A DNA stretch of 64,000 nucleotides, from NCBI RefSeq assembly GCF_022376835.1, contig NZ_CP084606.1, positions 2,692,501 through 2,756,500 on the forward strand, given 5' to 3'. The first letter of the stretch is position 1, and each line of letters opens with the position of its first letter. The notes under the pieces were generated by a model. It was not told the origin of the DNA, did not search any database, and saw only the letters and a program-made list of their open reading frames with translations. The position numbers were made by a program, and so were the translations under genes. Source of the DNA: Brucepastera parasyntrophica (lineage in GTDB: Bacteria > Spirochaetota > Spirochaetia > Treponematales > Treponemataceae). Positions 19,778 through 27,787 of the stretch are shown piece after piece.

Positions 19778-20946
19778 AACAGCTCCGTCTTGCTTTTTTT
19801 CCCGTTAAATATACTCTGCCTTTTTTAGTTACCGCAGCTGTACTTGTATTTTTAATTTCATTTTTAATCGCGGTTGAATCCTTTGAAAGTCTGTTCGCCG
19901 CGACTCTTTTTACAACCCCCAGGGGGATTCTGCTTTTTGTCGCCTTACCGATTACAGTGCTTGCCGCGGCCGGTTTCCTCATATATTTGATGATAAGCAG
20001 GGCCATGCGGGCAGGCGGACTCGGGCGTTTCGGGTTTAAGATATTCTGTATATTTGCCGCGCTCTGTTTCGCGGCTGTTATTCCCCAGACTGTCCTTACC
20101 GGTAAATTTGTCGGCGCCGCCCTCGGAACCTGGTTTAATAATTCAGTTACTATGGCCATGCACTCGGCGGAGGAATTTGCGCGATTATATATTGATGAAA
20201 GGGAACATCAGCTTGAAAATATTTCGACCCGCTACTTTAACGGGCTGGCAATACAGACCTACCGGGTTTTTCATCCTGACTGGATGAGCGAAATGCGGGT
20301 AATAGACGCTAACGCTGCCGCCTGCCAGGTATATCAGATTGAGGAAACGGAAGAATCATATGTATATTTTCCGATTGTTGAGGCGGGAGATTCAGGAGTG
20401 TTTTTAGGGGAAGAGCAGTTTTCCTCCATAAAAAACGGACTTTTTGCGGTAACACCGGAATATCCCCTGCTCCGGTACGGACAGGTCGTCCGGTACGCAA
20501 ACAATACATATGTATGCATTTATACTTCTCTGCTGCCTGCGGATTATCACAATAAAATGTCAAAAATCCGGGACGCATATAATCAGACCCTTGTCGTGGA
20601 TAAACTTGAACCGCTTTTACCTGCGGCCGGGTTCTGGATTTTCATTCTGTTTTTGCTTCCTTCCCTGTTAATGGTTTTTCTCCTTGCCTATTACGCCTGT
20701 TTCAGACTTTCGGATCCTGTCCGCTTTTTGTCGGAAGCGGCTTTGAAGATAGCCGATACGGATTATTCATACAGGATTGTTCCCCAGAAAAATGATGAAT
20801 TGGGAACTCTGAGTTCTCTGGTAAACGCGGCAGCCGATGGCATGGAAGAAGCAAAACTGCACCGCAGAAAGGTGTCTGTTTCCGATATAGAAACTGCCAT
20901 GCAGCAGCTGGAAAAAATGAACCCCCAGTTTTCAAAGGAAGAATAA
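19774..20946 (+). CDS. Membrane protein with HAMP domain, NtrY-like N-terminus without kinase
   Basis: A 390-residue protein: about three membrane helices in the first 115 residues, an extracytoplasmic domain of about 170 residues, another membrane helix (FWIFILFLLPSLLMVFLLAY), and a HAMP domain (DPVRFLSEAALKIADTDY, then KNDELGTLSSLVNAAADGM). This is the plan of an NtrY-type sensor, but it ends about 40 residues after HAMP with no PAS, DHp or ATPase domain. The stop overlaps the holA start by one base, so the short form is not due to a frameshift. The GTG start overlaps the ptsH stop. The function is not known. Confidence 0.7.
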   Translation: MKQLRLAFFPVKYTLPFLVTAAVLVFLISFLIAVESFESLFAATLFTTPRGILLFVALPITVLAAAGFLIYLMISRAMRAGGLGRFGFKIFCIFAALCFAAVIPQTVLTGKFVGAALGTWFNNSVTMAMHSAEEFARLYIDEREHQLENISTRYFNGLAIQTYRVFHPDWMSEMRVIDANAAACQVYQIEETEESYVYFPIVEAGDSGVFLGEEQFSSIKNGLFAVTPEYPLLRYGQVVRYANNTYVCIYTSLLPADYHNKMSKIRDAYNQTLVVDKLEPLLPAAGFWIFILFLLPSLLMVFLLAYYACFRLSDPVRFLSEAALKIADTDYSYRIVPQKNDELGTLSSLVNAAADGMEEAKLHRRKVSVSDIETAMQQLEKMNPQFSKEE

Positions 20947-21944
20947 TGTCTGCACCAATCTGGCTGTTCACCGGGCCCGAAATCGGAGAAAAAAAAGCCG
21001 CAATTGACCAGATACGTGAAACCGCTGTAAAAAACTGCGGCAATCTTGACAGTCATTCCCTCTATTTTCCTGATTCAAAAATGGGGGACGTTATTTCTCT
21101 TTTGCAAAATGGTTCTCTTTTCGCTGACGCCCGGTTTATTGTACTCCGGAATGCCGAGCAGATAAAAAAAAAGGAAGATATTGAACAGCTTGCATTATGG
21201 GTATCCGGTTCTGAAAATATAAAAGACGCCTTTCTTGTTCTGGTTTCGGATGAAACAGGCATTGATAAAAAGGTTGAAGCTCTTATTCCCAAAGATAAGA
21301 AAAGAATTTTCTGGGAATTATTTGAGGACCGCAAAGAACAGTGGATTAACGGCTTTTTCAGAAAAAACGGATATTCGATACAGCAGGAAGCTGTTTCTGC
21401 AATTCTCGAACTGGTTGAAAATAATACTGACGCTCTCCGAACGGCCTGTTCCCTTTTTCTCCTCTTTTTCCCGGCCGGATACTGTATTACGGAAAACGAT
21501 GTTGACAGTATTTTGACCCATAACAGGGAGGAGTCGCCTTTTTCCCTGTTTGATGCATTGACCGGAGGAGACCTTGAAGTTTCCCTTGAAATTCTGCGGA
21601 AACTGTCCCTGTCAAAGGAATTCGCTCCTGTGCAGGTAATTGCCGGGCTGACCTATTGCTTCCGGCGGCTTTCGGAATGGCACGGCCTGGCTGTTTCCGG
21701 GGGAACAGATGAATTCTCCCTGAAAAAAGCCGGTTTTACCAGCAAAAAGGCAATATCCCAGTACCGGAAAGCGGCTGTGCGCTGGGACGCCGAAACCGCC
21801 GGCAGAATTCTCGCGCTTCTCGCAAAGACCGATGGGGATATCAGAAAAAACGGTTCTGCTTTCCAGGATTTGCAGATGGAACTGTGTTTATATGCAATCC
21901 TGGAAAAAAACGGAAAAAAGCCGGCGGTTGCCGATTACGGCTGA
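20946..21944 (+). CDS. holA: DNA polymerase III subunit delta
   Basis: A 332-residue clamp-loader subunit that opens the beta clamp. Its start (WLFTGPEIGEKKAAIDQI), the delta fold (FRKNGYSIQQEAVSAILEL, ALTGGDLEVSLEILRKL) and its length match HolA. The N-terminal domain has the usual fold but no working Walker A. It is coupled to the gene before it by a one-base overlap and overlaps the converging outer-membrane gene by about 10 bases at the stop. Confidence 0.85.
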   Translation: MSAPIWLFTGPEIGEKKAAIDQIRETAVKNCGNLDSHSLYFPDSKMGDVISLLQNGSLFADARFIVLRNAEQIKKKEDIEQLALWVSGSENIKDAFLVLVSDETGIDKKVEALIPKDKKRIFWELFEDRKEQWINGFFRKNGYSIQQEAVSAILELVENNTDALRTACSLFLLFFPAGYCITENDVDSILTHNREESPFSLFDALTGGDLEVSLEILRKLSLSKEFAPVQVIAGLTYCFRRLSEWHGLAVSGGTDEFSLKKAGFTSKKAISQYRKAAVRWDAETAGRILALLAKTDGDIRKNGSAFQDLQMELCLYAILEKNGKKPAVADYG

Positions 21945-23623
21945 GTTTCGGTATTTCTGTTTGCCAGCGTTTTGGTTTCATAAAACCATTTGCAGCCCAT
22001 CTTGTATACCACTTCCACGGCCTTTTTGCCTGATATATGTTCAGCGTTAATTACATATCTGACATCAACTGACGCGTTCGCTTCAAGATTGTGCGGAAAC
22101 GGCCAGACAGCCTGCACGGTAACGCCGTGAATATATTTTCTGACTTTCCCGTCAAAATAGTCTTTTGTCGCAGTCCATTTTCCGGAATCATAATCATAGT
22201 AAACCGGAATATAATCCGGGTCGCCGGCGGCGCCCTGCACAATTTTGTTAAGATACACCGGCCCCTTGATTGTCAGAACATAGCCTGCCTCTATCCGTTT
22301 TCCGTCCCGGGAAAGGGCAATGCCCTTCAGCATAAACTGATCAACATCACCGCCTTCCGGGTGGCCGAGCGGAATATCAAAGCCGTCCCAGCCGCCGGTA
22401 ATAAGCTGCCGCTGATACATGGTTAAATAAGGCTGCCACCGGTTATAGGTCCATTCATCAACATGATTGTATTCAAAGTTGATACTGAACCGCCAGTTCG
22501 CCGCGGGAATGGGCAGGATAACCTTTGTGCCGATTTCCCAGCCCCAGCAGTTCGGCTTTGCGTCTTCCGATTCGGAGGGTGCCCGGGTATCATCCATGAG
22601 AAATTCCCCGTACACAAGAACATTCCGGACCGGTATAAACCAGGCGTCAAGAAGCAGCATTACATTGCTGACTCCGGGAGTATAGGTGTTATGCCAGTAA
22701 ATCGCGGGCAGAAAATTAAAGAGGTCAGGAATCTTCCCGCCGACCAGCTGCATTTCAGCCGCGCCGAAGCCGACCCTTGAAAAGGGTTTGAATTCAATGC
22801 GGTGATATGTGAACATTTTAAATGGAACGGAACTCTGGGTCGCCGCATCATGATTGCTTTCTGTATCCCATCCCCATGAATTTCCGTTCTGTTCCGAATA
22901 GGTTTGTACATAATATTCCTGTTCATTTAAATGTGACGCCGATGTTCCCCAGAGGCAGAACAAACGGAAATATTTTGTCCACCAGGAAAACTGGACATGA
23001 TCATACCAGCGGGCCTGGCCGTTCAAAAACAGATTTGATTCCCCGAGTCCTATTCCCGTTTTCAGGCGGCCCGCAACAACGGTTGCGTTCTTATTTGACC
23101 ACGAAAAATAACCGACCTCGGGAAAAGTCCACCAGCGCAAATATTCCTGCGGTTCCCAGATTGCAAGAAAGCCTGAACTGTCCGCATATTTTACTACCGA
23201 ATCATTAATAAAATCGAGCTGGAAAATACCGTAAAATGATGTTGAACCGAATTCAACAGCCCCCAACAGAATGGGATCGTCAAGTCTGAGCCGGTTCATC
23301 AGGGATGAATCGGACATTCTGTTAGTCAGATCGAGACCATGCCAGCCAAGAATAAAGGGCTGTATACTTACCTTCCCGCGTAAAAAAAGTCCCTCCTGGT
23401 TTTTTTCCGTAGCGATTCCGTAATATTCGGCTTCGGCAATTGAAATTGACTGAACTGTTGTAGGTATATTCCGGCCTTCGGAAATCATTCCCATATATGC
23501 CCACTCAAGCAGGGTATCAGCAGAGTTCAGGATTTTACCGTTCTGGGCAAATATATGGTAATGGGGCAAAAACAAAAACAATCCCGCTAAAAAAATCAGT
23601 GAATATCTTTTTTTTCCGTGCAT
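21935..23623 (-). CDS. Outer-membrane beta-barrel protein, Wzi-like candidate
   Basis: A 562-residue exported protein with a cleavable signal (SLIFLAGLFLFLPHYHIFAQ). The mature part is rich in Trp, Tyr and Phe in alternating strands (e.g. VAGRLKTGIGLGESNLFLNG, FRLFCLWGTSASHL), as in large barrels. Parts recall capsule-assembly Wzi-type or spirochaetal porin-like proteins, but I cannot assign a family with confidence. AAGGA lies upstream of the ATG. A possible small gene overlaps its start (TAATG). Confidence 0.65.
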   Translation of the reverse strand: MHGKKRYSLIFLAGLFLFLPHYHIFAQNGKILNSADTLLEWAYMGMISEGRNIPTTVQSISIAEAEYYGIATEKNQEGLFLRGKVSIQPFILGWHGLDLTNRMSDSSLMNRLRLDDPILLGAVEFGSTSFYGIFQLDFINDSVVKYADSSGFLAIWEPQEYLRWWTFPEVGYFSWSNKNATVVAGRLKTGIGLGESNLFLNGQARWYDHVQFSWWTKYFRLFCLWGTSASHLNEQEYYVQTYSEQNGNSWGWDTESNHDAATQSSVPFKMFTYHRIEFKPFSRVGFGAAEMQLVGGKIPDLFNFLPAIYWHNTYTPGVSNVMLLLDAWFIPVRNVLVYGEFLMDDTRAPSESEDAKPNCWGWEIGTKVILPIPAANWRFSINFEYNHVDEWTYNRWQPYLTMYQRQLITGGWDGFDIPLGHPEGGDVDQFMLKGIALSRDGKRIEAGYVLTIKGPVYLNKIVQGAAGDPDYIPVYYDYDSGKWTATKDYFDGKVRKYIHGVTVQAVWPFPHNLEANASVDVRYVINAEHISGKKAVEVVYKMGCKWFYETKTLANRNTETQP

Positions 23624-23832
23624 TAGGCTGTTCCTTGTGTCTTGGCCGCATTTTCAAAATGCATTTTTTTGAAAAGCAGGCCTGAATCAGGGGAAATCCG
23701 CTTCCCGGAAAATCTGAAAAACCAGGCCTGAGCGCTTCCATAGTATGCCACCATCTCACAGTTTATGGAAGGAGGGAAAAAGGCACAGCCGCCGCTGAAG
23801 AAAAGCGTTTCAAGTTTGTTCTTCTTTTTCAC
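23623..23832 (-). CDS. Possible 69-residue small protein between uvrC and the barrel gene
   Basis: From a GTG inside the end of uvrC, an open frame (VKKKNKLETLFFSGGCAFF...) runs to a TAA that shares one base with the next gene's ATG. That tight coupling argues for translation. The peptide is aromatic-rich (GSAQAWFFRFSGK) and matches nothing I know. Its ribosome site is weak. It may be noncoding sequence. Confidence 0.3.
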   Translation of the reverse strand: MKKKNKLETLFFSGGCAFFPPSINCEMVAYYGSAQAWFFRFSGKRISPDSGLLFKKMHFENAAKTQGTA

Positions 23833-25819
23833 CGGATTCACCCGCGAGCCGGGCAAGGGTATCAATATAGGATGAATCAGCCGGAGTTTCTGCCTTTCCC
23901 GCTCTTTTTTCCCTCTCATCATTTCTGAACTGTAAAAGGGCGGGTACCGCCGCAATAAGGTCCTTAACGGCTGATTCCGAAAGCGAAAGAAGTTCAGTCA
24001 GCCGTACCTGTTCCTCAGGATTATTAATTTTTCCGGCAAGATTCTCAAGGGATCCGTACTCTTTCAGTAAGCGCACCGCTTTTTTCGGGCCGACACCGGG
24101 AAGCGATTCAAAAATCAGGCGGGTATTTTCCTTTGTCCTCAGCCTTTGATTTCTGCTTGTTGCAAACCGGTGCGTTTCATCCCGTACCCGCTGCAGGAGC
24201 CGCAGGGCGTCCGAACGTTTTGGAAGACGCAGCGGCGTTGAATTTCCCGGCAAATATATTTCTTCATCCTGTTTGGCAAGGCCGATAACAGGGGTATCCG
24301 CCCCGAGCGAATCCAGAACTCCCTTTACCGCATTCACCTGTCCTATCCCGCCGTCGATCAGGATAAGATCGGGCAGATCGCTGTTTTCATTCAAAAGTCT
24401 GGTGTAACGCCGGGCCGTGGCTTCTCTGAGCGAAGCGAAATCGTCAATAACCCCATCGGTCGTCCGGAGCCGGTACATCCGGTAATTCTTCCTGTCCGGA
24501 TTTCCGTCGCGGAAGGTTATAAGACTTGCTACCGGCAGCCTGCCGCCTATGTGTGCGATATCAAAACCTTCAATTCTGGAAGGAATATCAGGCAGATTGA
24601 GAATTGACCTCAGTTCTTCAAGGGCGGGGAAATCTCCCTGTTCCCTCAACCGCCTGGAAGCGTCTTCCCTCGCATTGAACAGGGCAAGAGACATAGCCGC
24701 AGTATGGCGTTTTTCTTCCGTTTGACCATATCCCGGAACAGGCTCGGCGGCAAGAGAAATACCTTCTTCCTCATTTTCCTTCGGTTCGGGAGGAATTATG
24801 GCCTGGATCATTGTGGTAATTCCCAGCTGTTCCCTGAACCACTTTTCCGCAAGGGACAGACCTTCTTCTGTGGGAACAAAAATTCTCGGTGGGACCTGTT
24901 CGGGGTCGGTATAGAAAGCCATCAGGAATTCCGGCAGAATCTCTTCTTCATCTTTTAAAGTCCGGGCGCGGTACAGATCCCGGGCGACTAAACGGCCATT
25001 TCTCATTTTCAGAACAGCAAAGGTTACCATAGTGCCTTCTGAAGCCCAGGCAATATAATCCCTGGATTCGGGGTCCATATCCTGTACCGCATTCTGTTCC
25101 TGCAGTTCCTGCATCGCCGCGATTCCGTCCCGTATTCTTGCGGCTTTTTCAAACTGGAGGTTTTTTGCGGCCTCCTGCATTACAGCCTTCATTCCCTCCA
25201 GCGCCTGCTCGGAACCGGAATTCAAAAACTGTTCAATTTCACTGACTTCATTCAGATATTCTTCATGGGTAATTTTTCCGCAGCAGGGAGCTGAACACCG
25301 TCCTATATGATAATACAGACAGGGAGTATCACGTTTTTTAAACGTCCTGCACTGTCGCAGCTTGTAATTCCGTTTTATAAAAACAAGAAACTGATCCGTG
25401 GCTGGAATGTTCGGGAACGGGCCGAAATATTTTGCTCCGTCATTCTGAATGCGCCTCGTGCGGAAAAGACGGGGATACTCCTCATTGGTCAGTTTTAACA
25501 TGGGGTAGGTTTTTCCGTCTTTCAGATTAATGTTATAGCGGGGCTTGTGTTTCTTTATCAGCGTATTTTCGAGCATGAGGGCTTCATACTCATTGTCCGT
25601 TGTAATATATTCAATGGAATGAGCTTTTGAAACCAGAATTCTTGTTTTAACGTCCTTTGCCGAATTGAAATACGACAAAAGGCGGTTTTTTAACGACTTT
25701 GCCTTACCTATATATATTATCTGCCCGGTTTCATCCTTCCACAGATAAACTCCGCTGGATTTCGGGGCTTTCAGGGCTGTTTCATGCAATTTTTGACGAA
25801 TTTCTGCCTGTTCTTTCAT
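23810..25819 (-). CDS. uvrC: Excinuclease ABC subunit C
   Basis: A 669-residue dual-incision nuclease of nucleotide excision repair. The GIY-YIG domain is N-terminal (SGVYLWKDETGQIIYIGKAK), a Cys cluster follows (CLYYHIGRCSAPCCGKI), then the UVR motif, the RNase H-like domain (GFDIAHIGG, LILIDGGIGQ) and C-terminal helix-hairpin-helices (ESLPGVGPKKAVRLLKEYG). I chose the ATG at 25819, since TGG-TATGAT ends seven bases upstream; the ATG at 25831 lies within that box. It is divergent from the LamG-protein gene with only 45 bases between starts. Confidence 0.95.
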   Translation of the reverse strand: MKEQAEIRQKLHETALKAPKSSGVYLWKDETGQIIYIGKAKSLKNRLLSYFNSAKDVKTRILVSKAHSIEYITTDNEYEALMLENTLIKKHKPRYNINLKDGKTYPMLKLTNEEYPRLFRTRRIQNDGAKYFGPFPNIPATDQFLVFIKRNYKLRQCRTFKKRDTPCLYYHIGRCSAPCCGKITHEEYLNEVSEIEQFLNSGSEQALEGMKAVMQEAAKNLQFEKAARIRDGIAAMQELQEQNAVQDMDPESRDYIAWASEGTMVTFAVLKMRNGRLVARDLYRARTLKDEEEILPEFLMAFYTDPEQVPPRIFVPTEEGLSLAEKWFREQLGITTMIQAIIPPEPKENEEEGISLAAEPVPGYGQTEEKRHTAAMSLALFNAREDASRRLREQGDFPALEELRSILNLPDIPSRIEGFDIAHIGGRLPVASLITFRDGNPDRKNYRMYRLRTTDGVIDDFASLREATARRYTRLLNENSDLPDLILIDGGIGQVNAVKGVLDSLGADTPVIGLAKQDEEIYLPGNSTPLRLPKRSDALRLLQRVRDETHRFATSRNQRLRTKENTRLIFESLPGVGPKKAVRLLKEYGSLENLAGKINNPEEQVRLTELLSLSESAVKDLIAAVPALLQFRNDEREKRAGKAETPADSSYIDTLARLAGESGEKEEQT

Positions 25820-25826
25820 TGTACTT

Positions 25827-25835
25827 ATCATACCA
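25827..25835 (-). promoter_or_regulatory. Extended -10 promoter of uvrC (leaderless)
   Basis: On the minus strand TGG-TATGAT, AAGTACA, then ATG. No Shine-Dalgarno and no good -35. Confidence 0.6.
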
Positions 25836-25864
25836 TTCTGCCGATATTCTTGATAAGTGGTAAT

Positions 25865-27400
25865 ATGCGAAGAATTACATATATTTGTCTGACACTGATA
25901 GGTCTCATTTGGATGGTTTCTCCCGTGTTTCCGGAGGAAAAAGTCATTACGCTCGGCGGCGCAAAAGGCTGGGAGGCACTTTCCTTCTCGGACGGAATAA
26001 CCCGCGGTCCCGGACAGCTTGGCTTTGAATCGCTGATTCTTGATAATAAGGTCCCTGCGGAAAATTCCGCAGTACTGGATATGTATATCCCCTTTGATTC
26101 AGGCGGCATAACGGACCAGGCCGGGAATTATTCGGTAGTTTCTTCCAGGGTCCTCCAGATTGAAACGCCCCGGGCCCGGAAGGGCGGGGGCGCCGCGCTC
26201 TGCAATACTGCGGGCGAAGGTCTCGTCCTGCAGGGAAAGCCGGGAACGCTCTTTGCGAATCCGGGAAAGGCTGAATCGTTTACAATAGAATTCTGGATGT
26301 ATCCTTCTGTAATCGAAAACGGAAATATGCTTTTCCAGTGGCGCTCGTCAAATCTGGAAAGAAATACATCAATTTATCAGTATATTCATGCGGTTTTGAG
26401 CGGAAACCATATTGAATGGAGGTTTTCAAATATATGGAGGACTCAGGACGGCCGTTATTTTGATGTTTCCGTCTCAGGAAGAAAAAACCTCATGCCGGAT
26501 ACCTGGAGTTTCCATGAAATATCATATAATGCGAATACCGGACTCCTTGAATACCGGCTTGACGGACGAACAGAAGATATCCGCTATATAACTTCCACCG
26601 GCACGGCCCGGGGCGATATATATCCGGCAATTTTCGGAACTTCCGCCGCCGTGGAACTTGCCCCGGACTTTTCCGGCCTGCTTGATGAGGTGCGTATATA
26701 CCGTTCTCCCGCTCCTCCCGTAAGTCTTGAACGCATTCACGCTATAAACGGAAAATTCCGTCCGGAAGGCGGTCGGTTTGAATCCATGCCCATTGATTCA
26801 GGCGGGATTATGTCTTCGCTGAATAAAATAACCGTTGTTTCAGGTGTTCCGGAAGGCACCGATATTGCTTTTTTTGTCCGCTCAGGCGATAATTTTTATC
26901 AGTGGAATGATGTCTCCCCTGAATGGATTCCTGTGCGGCCCGGAACACCGATTACAGGTATTTCAGGCAGGTATTTTCAGGTCGCAGGTGAGTTGTATCC
27001 TGACGGGAATGGTGATTTGAGTCCCTACCTGACCTCCCTGAGCCTGTATTACGATCAGGACAGTCTTCCCCTGCCTCCGGCGCGGGTGTCTGCGGTTGCA
27101 GGCGACGCATCGGTGACCCTCAGCTGGATTTCTTCCATTGACTCCGATACCGCAGGATATCTGATTTATTATGGAGAACATTCCGGTGAATACCTTGCTC
27201 CGGGGTCCCCTCTGGACGCCGGCAAAAATCTTTCTTATACGATTACCGGTTTAAAAAATGGAAAGCAATACTATTTCAGCATTGCCGCTTATGATGATTC
27301 CGGTCCCGGTTATCCGGGGCCTCTTTCCCGTGAAGTATATGCCCGTCCCCTTGCAGTGCGAAAAAGCGAAGCCGGGGCCGATTCCCCGTATGCTCCATAG
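25865..27400 (+). CDS. Exported LamG-domain and fibronectin type III protein
   Basis: A 511-residue secreted or periplasmic protein. A signal peptide (YICLTLIGLIWMVSPVFPEE) is followed by a concanavalin-like LamG domain (about residues 75-300: SFTIEFWMYPS, GLLDEVRIYRS), a region of unknown type, and an FN3 domain near the end (ARVSAVAGDASVTLSWISS, GLKNGKQYYFSIAAYD). Such proteins bind glycans or other surface ligands. I chose the ATG at 25865 because it begins the signal peptide. A long TPR gene follows after a palindrome-rich gap. Confidence 0.75.
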   Translation: MRRITYICLTLIGLIWMVSPVFPEEKVITLGGAKGWEALSFSDGITRGPGQLGFESLILDNKVPAENSAVLDMYIPFDSGGITDQAGNYSVVSSRVLQIETPRARKGGGAALCNTAGEGLVLQGKPGTLFANPGKAESFTIEFWMYPSVIENGNMLFQWRSSNLERNTSIYQYIHAVLSGNHIEWRFSNIWRTQDGRYFDVSVSGRKNLMPDTWSFHEISYNANTGLLEYRLDGRTEDIRYITSTGTARGDIYPAIFGTSAAVELAPDFSGLLDEVRIYRSPAPPVSLERIHAINGKFRPEGGRFESMPIDSGGIMSSLNKITVVSGVPEGTDIAFFVRSGDNFYQWNDVSPEWIPVRPGTPITGISGRYFQVAGELYPDGNGDLSPYLTSLSLYYDQDSLPLPPARVSAVAGDASVTLSWISSIDSDTAGYLIYYGEHSGEYLAPGSPLDAGKNLSYTITGLKNGKQYYFSIAAYDDSGPGYPGPLSREVYARPLAVRKSEAGADSPYAP

Positions 27401-27407
27401 ACTTGGG

Positions 27408-27446
27408 TTTGTCAGGCACGTTTACAGTACTTCCTTGCCTGACAAA
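27408..27446 (+). terminator. Hairpin after the LamG-protein gene
   Basis: An 11-bp perfect stem (TTTGTCAGGCA with TGCCTGACAAA) around a 17-base loop, 8 bases after the stop. There is no T-run, so termination is uncertain. Confidence 0.45.
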
Positions 27447-27555
27447 CACTTCCAATCGGAACTCCCGTCATTCCTAATAAAGATGGGAATAAGTTACGGA
27501 ATTAAAGCAGGAGAAATCCTGCAGCCCCTGTTAATTCACGTTCCCGGAATGCTTT

Positions 27556-27585
27556 ATAGTCAAATAATTAAAATTATTTGACTAT
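27556..27585 (+). repeat. AT-rich inverted repeat with a 14-bp stem
   Basis: ATAGTCAAATAATT, loop AA, then the exact complement. Part of the palindrome cluster before the TPR gene. Confidence 0.8.
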
Positions 27586-27599
27586 TTCCAATTGTAAGT

Positions 27600-27641
27600 G
27601 TTCCTGATATACAGAATTATCTAATTCTGTATATCAGGAAC
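27600..27641 (+). repeat. Inverted repeat with a perfect 20-bp stem
   Basis: GTTCCTGATATACAGAATTA, loop TC, then its exact complement. It starts 14 bases after the preceding inverted repeat. The stem is AT-rich and is not followed by a T-run. Confidence 0.85.
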
Positions 27642-27787
27642 TTTAATTAACGGAGTATAAAAATATTTTCAGATATGCAGAAATAGCTGAAATATCTGCG
27701 GTATTCTGCTATATTATATATATTCAAGTAGATTATTTGCAGAATGTTCTTTTTTTTTGCGAATGGCTCAAGTGTTGGAGATTTTTC

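Larger units (their letters stand above)
27401..27787 (+). other. Palindrome-rich intergenic region
   Basis: 387 bases without a gene between the LamG and TPR genes. It contains three strong inverted repeats (separate entries), a fourth weak one (CAGATAT with ATATCTG near 27671-27697), and AT-rich promoter-like sequence near 27710-27725. Confidence 0.6.
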
